Source: Planctomycetota bacterium (lineage in GTDB: Bacteria; Planctomycetota; Planctomycetia; Pirellulales; Thermoguttaceae). From it: a DNA stretch of 5,283 nucleotides. The position numbers were made by a program, and so were the translations under genes. Location of the stretch: NCBI GenBank assembly GCA_013202535.1, contig JABMRP010000338.1:1-5283 (forward strand), in the 5' to 3' direction. Numbering within the stretch: position 1 is the stretch's first letter; the number at the start of each line of letters is the position of its first letter. Below are positions 1-5,038 of the stretch, in pieces. The notes beneath the pieces are model-generated. The model worked only from the letters and a program-made list of their open reading frames with translations, was not told the origin of the DNA and did not search any database.

Positions 1-91
1 CGATACCGAGCGCGGGGTTAGCGCTTACTCGGGGGGCGTTCCACCCCTTGAACTCACACCCTTGCCAGGCCGCAACTACACAGTACAGCTC
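1..91. other. Non-coding flank downstream of the LamG gene, with an imperfect hairpin
   Basis: No gene is seen here. Positions 9-13 (AGCGC) pair with 21-25 (GCGCT) around a 7-nt loop, and CCG at 6-8 can pair with CGG at 30-32 across a bulge. It lies about 60 nt beyond the minus-strand stop codon at 92-94 and has no T-tract, so a terminator role is possible but weakly supported. It could also be a copy of a dispersed intergenic repeat. Confidence 0.25.
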
Positions 92-931
92 TTAGCCGCA
101 GCCCGACAACCGCAACCGACGTCGGCAAGCGGCATAGACCAGCCACGCACCCATCCCGAACAGGCCGACCGTCGACGGCTCGGGAATATGGACGGCAAAC
201 AACTGATCGACCTCAGCGGCGCTCAGGGCGTTGTCGTAGATCCGTAGGTCGTCCAGCGTGAAGGCCCCGAAATGGCCGGTATAGGACCGGCCGATGTTGA
301 CGGCATATTGACTGCCGCCCGCCGGCGGCACCGAAAGATTGCCCGTGTCGAGGATGCCGTCGACGTAGATGCTCAAGTTCGAGCTGCCGACAGCCACGAA
401 CGTGACGAAGTGGCCGAGGCCGTCGGCGACGTTCGTCGCGCCCGCGGCGGTTTGCCAGCCGCCGTCGTAACGCCGGTAGGCCGCTGTGCCGCCGTCGATT
501 CCGAGTCCGAACGCGACGCTGCCACTGTCGTTGCCGAAGATGGGGATCTCGGGCGTGCCGTCGTAACTTAGGTTCACGGCGCTGTCCGTAGTCTTGATCC
601 AGAAGCTCACCGTCCAATCGAGGTTATTCTGGTTGATGAAGGTATAGCCTGGCGATGCGACGTTGAGCTGGTTGGCCACGCCATCGAACTGAAACGCCCC
701 CGAGCCCTTGTACCCGCCCGTCGGCAGATACGTCGGCGAGCCGCTCCCGCCCGGGTCAACCAAGTCCGGATTGTAGCCGGTGAAGTTGCCGACGCTGTTC
801 ACAAGTTGCGTGGTCGGGTCCATGCTGTACTGGGCGATCAAAGTCGCCCCTGCCGGCACCGAGACCGCGAGGACAGCGATGGCGCTAACGATGCACTGCA
901 GAAGACCACAGCGGACGAGTTGTTGATTCAT
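92..931 (-). CDS. Exported LamG/concanavalin-A-fold protein with PEP-CTERM sorting signal
   Basis: A 279-residue secreted protein. Residues 1-29 form a signal peptide: a short charged start, a hydrophobic run (LLQCIVSAIAVLAVSV) and a likely cut after PAGA. Residues about 31-247 look like one LamG/Laminin_G_3 jelly-roll domain. They begin with LIAQYSMD, contain FQFDG and the strand VSFWIKT, then IYVDG, and end in the family's closing phrase DDLRIYDNALSAAEV at 227-241. Residues 249-279 are a PEP-CTERM tail: IPEPST, a hydrophobic segment (VGLFGMGAWLVYAA) and an arginine cluster (CRRRLR). In known systems this tail is processed by an exosortase and leads to surface or exopolysaccharide association. 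The frame is open upstream to 1036, but I chose the ATG at 931 because the signal peptide starts there and AGGGG (939-943) lies 7 nt before it. LamG folds usually bind carbohydrate or protein, but no ligand can be read here. No catalytic motif is seen. Confidence 0.87.
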   Translation of the reverse strand: MNQQLVRCGLLQCIVSAIAVLAVSVPAGATLIAQYSMDPTTQLVNSVGNFTGYNPDLVDPGGSGSPTYLPTGGYKGSGAFQFDGVANQLNVASPGYTFINQNNLDWTVSFWIKTTDSAVNLSYDGTPEIPIFGNDSGSVAFGLGIDGGTAAYRRYDGGWQTAAGATNVADGLGHFVTFVAVGSSNLSIYVDGILDTGNLSVPPAGGSQYAVNIGRSYTGHFGAFTLDDLRIYDNALSAAEVDQLFAVHIPEPSTVGLFGMGAWLVYAACRRRLRLSGCG

Positions 932-954
932 AGCGAATCCCCTTTTCTGGGCGC

Positions 955-983
955 AGTCTAGCGCCAACGGCCAGCGCGGGCAA
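955..983 (-). promoter_or_regulatory. Candidate sigma70-like promoter of the LamG/PEP-CTERM gene
   Basis: On the minus strand TTGCCC (978-983) and TAGACT (955-960) are separated by exactly 17 nt. Each box matches the TTGACA/TATAAT consensus at 4 of 6 positions. Transcription would start near 948, leaving a leader of about 16 nt that contains the AGGGG ribosome site. The boxes are weak and planctomycete promoters are poorly defined, so this is only a candidate. Confidence 0.3.
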
Positions 984-1038
984 TGGTCGACATTTGCTTT
1001 GTTTTGTCGAAACATTACGCTCGCACAGGAGAGCACTC

Positions 1039-1140
1039 ATGCGCCCCAAGACAGCGGACGAGCCATCGTGGCGGGAGCATCGGCGCCACCGGTCCCCGCA
1101 TGGCGCGGAGTTCGACAATTACCCCAGCCCGCCGCGCCAG
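1039..1140 (+). pseudogene. Possible 5' stub of a gene interrupted by the IS relic
   Basis: An ATG at 1039 is preceded by AGGAGAG (1027-1033), a good ribosome site at 5-6 nt spacing. About 34 codons follow before the IS end that begins at 1138. The frame then runs through IS sequence to a stop at 1354-1356, so any original C-terminus is lost. The short peptide includes DEPSWREHRRHRSP and then GAEFDNY. The WREH..R....G..EF pattern loosely recalls the start of IS66-type accessory proteins (WREHLRRWRASG...EFC), but this is too short to claim. It may equally be a chance ORF. Confidence 0.22.
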
Positions 1141-1164
1141 CCCGTACAGTCAAACAACTCGTCC
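1138..1164 (+). repeat. Left terminal inverted repeat (L1) of the IS relic
   Basis: The core CCGTACAGTCAAACAACTC continues with GTCC and is preceded by CAGC. It is the inverted counterpart of 1623-1649 (two mismatches) and matches the left end of the younger IS at 4948-4969. Confidence 0.75.
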
Positions 1165-1174
1165 GCACTCAATG

Positions 1175-1225
1175 TCCTCGTGGAATGCAGTCCATTGCGT
1201 AATCTCCCGCTCATCCCCACGAGGA
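1175..1225 (+). promoter_or_regulatory. IS leader hairpin, older copy
   Basis: TCCTCGTGG (1175-1183) pairs perfectly with CCACGAGGA (1217-1225), enclosing a 33-nt loop. The same structure lies at 4981-5031. Between the copies the 18 arm positions are all identical while 8 of 33 loop positions differ. The 3' arm carries the GAGG that would be the ribosome site of the transposase. The loop holds the end of a small open frame that stops with TAA at 1200-1202. Confidence 0.65.
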
Positions 1226-1232
1226 TCGATCC

Positions 1233-1310
1233 CTGCCCTGGAAACGAATGCTGGCCTCCATCACCGGTTCCGTCAACGAGAGTCTCTTGCACAAGAATAC
1301 CTGCTGGGCG
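1233..1310 (+). pseudogene. N-terminal relic of an integrase-type IS transposase
   Basis: Codons from 1233 read LPWKRMLASITGSVNESLL, against MPWKRMLAYISGSVNEELL in the intact copy at 5039. The start codon has changed from ATG to CTG. A 4-bp deletion just before TACCTGCTGG (1298-1307) shifts the frame, and similarity then stops. The relic therefore keeps about 20 recognisable codons and cannot make transposase. Confidence 0.8.
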
Positions 1311-1480
1311 CGTTCCCCTCCCCTGGTTTCCCGTCAACCACCGACTCGACGTGTGACTGCACCCGTCGGCTGCATTGGCCTCAGAGCATCGTCCAATCAG
1401 ATGCTGGTTTGGTGGCCGAAATGCACCAACCGCCCCTCGCGCCATTCCCGCACCGGGTCATTCGAGGCGCTTCGGCGTGA

Positions 1481-1502
1481 GACGAGTGTTTTGACCATAC
1501 GG
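1481..1502 (-). repeat. Internal right-type IS end (R1)
   Basis: Read on the minus strand, this is CCGTATGGTCAAAACACTC plus GTC. It matches the left end of the IS at 4948-4969 in 20 of 22 positions, so it is closer to that element (TATGGTC subtype) than to the left end of the relic it lies in (TACAGTC). It lies directly after a stop codon at 1478-1480. It may be the true right end of the L1 copy or a leftover from a second insertion. Confidence 0.6.
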
Positions 1503-1622
1503 ATTGGCCTATCCTCCAAGACGGCGGCGGCGCTAGAGGAACCCGGAGCGGCCGGGGCCTGCCGTCCACCAGTCGCCCCAATCGCACTTTCGGCACAGGA
1601 CCGCTCGATCGGTTTTGCGAGT

Positions 1623-1649
1623 GGACGAGTTCTTTGACCGTACGGGCTG
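1623..1649 (-). repeat. Outer right terminal inverted repeat (R2) of the IS relic
   Basis: On the minus strand it reads CAGCCCGTACGGTCAAAGAA followed by CTCGTCC. It pairs with 1138-1164 at 25 of 27 positions. The match extends outward through CAGC, which the other ends in the window lack, so L1 and R2 look like a matched pair. Confidence 0.7.
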
Positions 1650-1779
1650 CCTGCGCAACACCCCTGGCCGGGCGGCCCCATTGTGCCCAGGCACCCGAGC
1701 CTGTGCGCAATCACCGGCCGTTTGTGTCGGATGGGTTTCTACACACTACAGGGCAAAATCGCCGGTGCCGGCGGCCGGT
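1650..1779. other. Non-coding spacer between the IS relic and the beta-helix gene
   Basis: No gene, repeat or RNA is recognised here apart from the weak terminator candidate next to the beta-helix stop codon. Overlapping reading frames on both strands show no composition or motif that suggests a real protein. Confidence 0.5.
1755..1773 (-). terminator. Weak candidate terminator of the beta-helix gene
   Basis: On the minus strand, 7 nt after the TAA stop (1780-1782), CGCCG-GCAC-CGGCG (1760-1773) forms a 5-bp GC stem and is followed by ATTTT (1755-1759). The stem is short and the T-tract is only four bases, so termination would be weak. The position fits a terminator. Confidence 0.3.
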
Positions 1780-4305
1780 TTACTCGGGCCGCACCGCCAG
1801 CTTCAGGTTATCGACGAAATACACGGTGCCTTCCTTGCCGGCCGAGAAAAAGCCAATCCAGTCGACCGCCTTGAAGCCGGCGGGGTAGGGGATGTCCGCG
1901 AACCGTTGCGGCACCTGCTCGGGCAACGTAACGGCGACCGTATACGTTCCCGTCGCCTTCGTGCCCAAACCGCAAACGATTTCGACATGCAGCCACCGAC
2001 CCGTTGGCACCGTGAGAAGTTTTCGGCCACTGGCCGTCAACGCGCCCTCGGCGGTCACGCTCAACGAGGGGCCCGGCTGGTACGATCCGCCGCCGGGCCA
2101 GTCCCGCCATTCCCACCCGACTTGGGCGCCGGGCTCGACCCGCAGGTCGAAGCTGTTGTGCACGACGCCGTTTTCGTAACGGACCTTGGCATAAATATGC
2201 GGCGTCCATGAACGCGGGCTAGGCGGACCCTTCTGGAACTGCAGGCTCTGCCGTCCGCTCGCCGCGGCGGCGGTGGTGATGGCGGCAACGTCGCCGGGGC
2301 TGAGATCGGTCTGGCACCAGTCGTCGATTCGCTGGCCGGGCTGGTATAATTCGAAGTCTTCGTCAATGGCCAGGTTCTGGTAGAGGTCGCGTTCGTCGGG
2401 CGCTGGGGGGAAACTGCGCGGGACGGCTGGCAGCTGGTCCGTCCGGTTTCGCTTGGCAGGCGCCTGGGGGAAAGCTGGGCGCACCTCCGCGACGAGGGCG
2501 CTCGGCTCGCGTTTGCGCCAGTCGTCAAGCGACTCGTCGCGGAGGAATTTGATCGGCCCGCCGCCAACACGCCAGTAGCGGTTGCTGGCAAACGTCATGT
2601 CGTCATTGAAATTGCCCGTCGCGAACAGATTCGGGGCGAGCAACAGGAAGCGGTTGCCCTCGAAGTGAATTCCGTTCGTCGGACGCGGGTTGCCGACCTG
2701 AATCGCGGCGTTGTTGCCCAACGCGAAGAGATTGTTGCGCACAATATTGCCGGCGCCGTTGTTCTGGAAGAACCCGGCGTCCTGCGTGTCATGAACGACG
2801 TTCGACTCGGCGACGATGTGGGAACTGCCTTCGTCGAAATAAATTCCCCAACCCCCGTAGCGCGCCCGGCTGACGTCGTGGATGTGGTTTGCGCGCAACA
2901 CCGTGCCGGGCGATTCGCCCAACGTGTAGATGCCGCCGAGATCGCTGAGCACGCCTTGACCGATGTTGTGAATATGATTGTCGGCAATCGTGTTGTGATG
3001 GGCCGGGCTGAACCCGGCGCCCCAACGCCAGCCAATCGACATGCCCGAGTAGTAGAAATCCGTGATCTCATTGTGCTCGACGACGTTGTTGTCCGCGTTG
3101 CCAATCCAGACGCCGACCGCGGCCGGAAAAACCCGGCCGCCGTGCGCGATCAGGTTGTCGCGGATGATGCAGCCCGACGCCCACTTGTTGGTGTCAGCCT
3201 CCGAACCGGGTTCCGTCGGCCCGACTTTCACACCGCCAGCGCCGAGGTCGAACAGCTCGCAGCCCTCGATGCGATTGCCGTGGCAACCGTCGCCCCAGTC
3301 CACGGCCCACGTCGCGGTGTGGCGGATGACGCAGTTTTCCAGCGCGCACTGCCGCGTGTTGCGCGCTGTGACCGCGCCGTTCACGACGACGTCGGCCTGC
3401 AGAAAACCGTAGCCGAGCGGCGGCGTGTTCCAGGCATTGTGGGCGATCGTGAGGCCGCGCAACGTCACGTTGGTCGCGCCGTCGAACAGTACGACATGTG
3501 GTAACCGCGGAGCGATGACGCGGGTGCGCCGCACACTTTCGCCGGGCTTCGCGAGGTACGTCAGCACGCCGGTGGTGCGGTCGAGGTACCACTCACCGGG
3601 GTTTTCCAACGCTTCGCGAACGTTCTCGACGCGGTACCACGTCGCGCGCGTCAACGGTGCCTGGTCGTGGCTGTGCGTCGGACCGGTGAAGGTTACCGTG
3701 CGCTGTCTAGCGTCCACCGACTTGATCCGGAGCCGATCCATCGTCCAGAGGTGAAATGTCGTGACTTCGACATCGCTCAGGTTGTGCCAATCGGCCCGAA
3801 TCTCGCCGGGGCAGAAGCGGAAACGGTCGGGGTTTTCACCGCTCGTCGGCAACAGTTGCCCCGCGACGGAAAAATAGCCGGTGCGCAGCAAAATCGGCCG
3901 CGACCGGCGTTGGTCGTTGACGTAGAGTTGCGAGAAATACCATTGCCCGGCCGCCACGTCGGAGAGCGTGACCTGCCAGCGCTGCGGCGCGACCTCGCGC
4001 CAGCCGGTGAGCAACACGCCGCCGCTGAGGACCGGCGTTTCGTTTTCGACCGCCTGCCACACCGTGTCGGCATCGGCCGCGGTGAAGACCAGCGGCTCGG
4101 ACAGGCAGTACATCCCGCCGCGCAACAAAACCGTGACAGGTTTCTGCGCCGCGCGTGCGGCCAGTTGCGCGTGGTGCACCGTGGCGAACGGTTGGTTTCT
4201 CGTGCCGGGGTTTCGATCATCGCCGGTGGTCGCGACGTAGAATGTCGCGGCATGAGTGACGGAGGCGAGAAACACGGCAAAAAACAACGCAAAGGAAGAT
4301 TTCAT
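1780..4305 (-). CDS. Exported right-handed beta-helix protein, probable GH141-like glycoside hydrolase with C-terminal ConA-like domain
   Basis: An 841-residue secreted protein. Residues 1-19 are a signal peptide (MKSSFALFFAVFLASVTHA). Residues 21-105 carry the typical opening of this group: FYVATTGDDRNPGT, QPFATVHHAQ, VTVLLRGGMYCLSEPLVF and PVLSGGVLLTGW. QLYVNDQR at 126-133 and WYLDRTTGVLTYL at 239-251 also fit. From about 279 to 555 run at least nine parallel beta-helix rungs, each with a V/I-x-x-N-x-I pattern (NRIEGCELFDLG, CIIRDNLIAHGG, NVVEHNEITDF, NTIADNHIHNIG, TVLRANHIHDVS). This layout resembles GH141, a family with fucosidase and xylanase members. Asp455 (SDLGGIYTLG) and Asp491 (GIYFDEGSS) are my candidates for the catalytic acids, by inference. 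Residues about 646-838 look like a concanavalin-A-like domain (from IDEDFE to VYFVDNLKL), perhaps for carbohydrate binding. The ATG at 4305 fits the signal peptide, although no Shine-Dalgarno precedes it. A different beta-helix hydrolase or lyase is possible. Confidence 0.87.
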   Translation of the reverse strand: MKSSFALFFAVFLASVTHAATFYVATTGDDRNPGTRNQPFATVHHAQLAARAAQKPVTVLLRGGMYCLSEPLVFTAADADTVWQAVENETPVLSGGVLLTGWREVAPQRWQVTLSDVAAGQWYFSQLYVNDQRRSRPILLRTGYFSVAGQLLPTSGENPDRFRFCPGEIRADWHNLSDVEVTTFHLWTMDRLRIKSVDARQRTVTFTGPTHSHDQAPLTRATWYRVENVREALENPGEWYLDRTTGVLTYLAKPGESVRRTRVIAPRLPHVVLFDGATNVTLRGLTIAHNAWNTPPLGYGFLQADVVVNGAVTARNTRQCALENCVIRHTATWAVDWGDGCHGNRIEGCELFDLGAGGVKVGPTEPGSEADTNKWASGCIIRDNLIAHGGRVFPAAVGVWIGNADNNVVEHNEITDFYYSGMSIGWRWGAGFSPAHHNTIADNHIHNIGQGVLSDLGGIYTLGESPGTVLRANHIHDVSRARYGGWGIYFDEGSSHIVAESNVVHDTQDAGFFQNNGAGNIVRNNLFALGNNAAIQVGNPRPTNGIHFEGNRFLLLAPNLFATGNFNDDMTFASNRYWRVGGGPIKFLRDESLDDWRKREPSALVAEVRPAFPQAPAKRNRTDQLPAVPRSFPPAPDERDLYQNLAIDEDFELYQPGQRIDDWCQTDLSPGDVAAITTAAAASGRQSLQFQKGPPSPRSWTPHIYAKVRYENGVVHNSFDLRVEPGAQVGWEWRDWPGGGSYQPGPSLSVTAEGALTASGRKLLTVPTGRWLHVEIVCGLGTKATGTYTVAVTLPEQVPQRFADIPYPAGFKAVDWIGFFSAGKEGTVYFVDNLKLAVRPE

Positions 4306-4717
4306 GGGGCGCCGGCAAACTGGCGACGGTTCACCATGACAAATACGCTACCATAATCACGTCTTGCAGTGACAGATCGCTTGCGGCCTTGGGCCGCCTT
4401 ATGAAATTGCTATTCACAGGGAACAGCGGAACGGCCCGACGAGATTAACGCTGCACCGCCCAGCCGAGGCGCAAATGTCAGGGGGAGATGCGGTGTGTTT
4501 TGGCCTCTTTTGAACTTGGCGGACTCACAGTCGCCGAAGTGTATTGGTCAATCACTGAATCGCGTAATGCCGTCGAGAGTGGGAACCGCGCATCGCTCGA
4601 TTGCGTTGAGATGTATTCTCACTACTGTCCGATTAAAAAGTGGTCGAGTTCAAGTTGATGCCCGTCAAATAAGGGCCAAAGCACTGTGACGAGTTTTTTC
4701 GATTTCAATTCCAAAGG
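4306..4717. other. Non-coding region upstream of the beta-helix gene and of the IS4 relic
   Basis: No convincing gene is seen in these 412 bp. A 64-codon frame at 4495-4689 has no ribosome site and no recognised domain. It includes PSRVGTAHRSIA (near 4570-4605), a phrase I associate with translated dispersed repeats in planctomycete genomes, from memory only. The left end of the IS4-family element should lie in the right part of this region; the stretch beginning at 4626 (TGTCCGATTAAAAAGTGG) is a possible but unproven end. No clear promoter for the minus-strand beta-helix gene was found. Confidence 0.4.
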
Positions 4718-4756
4718 CCTCCTGGGGGGCGTATTCGGCTCCCACCACCCAGGAGG
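4718..4756 (+). promoter_or_regulatory. Hairpin hiding the ribosome site of the IS4-family transposase
   Basis: CCTCCTGGG (4718-4726) pairs perfectly over 9 bp with CCCAGGAGG (4748-4756), with a 21-nt loop. The 3' arm contains AGGAGG (4751-4756), the strong ribosome site placed 8 nt before the transposase ATG at 4765. In IS10 and IS50, comparable structures block translation from transcripts that enter from outside while allowing it from the element's own promoter. The same job is inferred here. Confidence 0.65.
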
Positions 4757-4764
4757 AGACCCGC

Positions 4765-4977
4765 ATGCACGAGGGCCGGACGGTGTTTGCCCAGTTGATG
4801 GATTGGCTGCCGAAGTACGAGTTCAACAAATGCGTTCGGCGGTATCGCGGCGATTACCATGTTCGCTCGTTGACCTGTTACGAGCAGTTCCTGATCATGG
4901 CCTTCGCGCAACTGACCTATCGCGAGAGTCTGCGGGATATCGAGACCTCGTATGGTCAAAAAACTCGTCTGCGCTGA
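4765..4977 (+). pseudogene. IS4-family transposase, N-terminal DUF4372 fragment cut by a second IS
   Basis: Residues 1-61 match the N-terminal DUF4372 region of IS4-family transposases: TVFAQLMDWLPKYEF, CVRRYRGDYHVRSLTC and QFLIMAFAQLTYRESLRDIE. Full-length proteins of this group are near 400 residues and carry a DDE catalytic core, which is absent here. The match ends at Thr61 (4945-4947). The last nine codons (SYGQKTRLR) come from the left end of the IS inserted at 4948 and lead to a TGA at 4975-4977. The start is supported by AGGAGG 8 nt upstream. The coding part is otherwise intact, so the disruption may be recent. The rest of the gene might lie beyond the inserted IS, outside the window. 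Confidence 0.85.
4948..4969 (+). repeat. Left terminal inverted repeat of the inserted IS (L3)
   Basis: The end reads TCGTATGGTCAAAAAACTC then GTC. Compared with the other three ends in the window, the shared core is CGTAYRGTCAAA, then one or two variable bases, then ACTCGTC. It abuts Thr61 of the interrupted IS4 transposase. Confidence 0.72.
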
Positions 4978-5008
4978 ATTTCCTCGTGGAATGAAGCCGT
5001 TTTCGTAA
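4952..5008 (+). other. Possible leader reading frame in the IS 5' region
   Basis: From ATG (4952-4954, inside the inverted repeat) an 18-codon frame reads MVKKLVCAEFPRGMKPFS and stops at TAA (5006-5008), inside the loop of the leader hairpin. The relic keeps the frame open as VKQLVRTQCPRGMQSIA with TAA at the matching place (1200-1202), although its initiating ATG is lost. An internal ATG (4991-4993 and 1185-1187) is kept in both copies and would give 5-residue peptides. No strong ribosome site precedes either ATG, so it may act as an entry frame for ribosomes from outside rather than an independent gene. Confidence 0.3.
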
Positions 5009-5031
5009 TCTCCGGCTCCTCACCACGAGGA
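4981..5031 (+). promoter_or_regulatory. IS leader hairpin hiding the transposase ribosome site
   Basis: TCCTCGTGG (4981-4989) pairs perfectly with CCACGAGGA (5023-5031) around a 33-nt loop. The 3' arm contains GAGG (5027-5030), 8 nt before the transposase ATG at 5039, so a folded hairpin would block initiation. The arms are identical in the relic copy at 1175-1225 although the loop has changed, which suggests the structure matters. Confidence 0.7.
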
Positions 5032-5038
5032 CGGCCTC

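Larger units (their letters stand above)
1138..1649 (+). mobile_element. Decayed, internally deleted IS (relic of the integrase-type IS at 4948)
   Basis: A 512-bp unit is bounded by 27-bp inverted ends (1138-1164 and 1623-1649) that match at 25 of 27 positions. From 1141 to 1225 it aligns without gaps to 4947-5031, the left end of the IS at the right edge of the window, with 69 of 85 positions identical by hand count. The match continues into the transposase start, then a 4-bp deletion occurs near 1290-1298 and similarity ends at about 1308. The rest (1308-1480 and 1503-1622) has no recognised coding match. An additional right-type end sits inside at 1481-1502. The frame ending at 1480 contains SIVQSDAGLVAEMHQ, which could be a worn transposase C-terminus, but I cannot confirm this. 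It cannot encode a transposase and has no clear target duplication. Confidence 0.72.

Noticed and set aside
899..931. GGACGAGTT near the LamG gene start resembles the IS inverted repeat
   Set aside because: Only about nine bases match in a row and the rest of the end (GACCGTACGG) is missing. It lies in the signal-peptide coding sequence and looks like chance.
1131..1656. Target-site duplication around the 512-bp relic
   Set aside because: The bases just outside 1138 and 1649 do not form a direct repeat. GCGC-like matches there are low-complexity.
1119..1714. Several reading frames of about 100 codons on both strands across the IS relic
   Set aside because: They run through inverted repeats and the frameshifted transposase relic, lack ribosome sites and show no recognised domains. 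They reflect GC-rich sequence with few stop codons.
2665..3504. A 279-codon plus-strand frame opposite the beta-helix gene
   Set aside because: It lies antisense to strongly supported beta-helix rungs, shows no domain, and is expected from the codon use of the real gene.
4640..4660. GTGGTCGAGTTC resembles the right end at 1621-1632
   Set aside because: Eleven of 12 bases match, but the TTTGACCGTACGG part does not follow. It may instead belong to the IS4 left end, so I do not call it an IS end.
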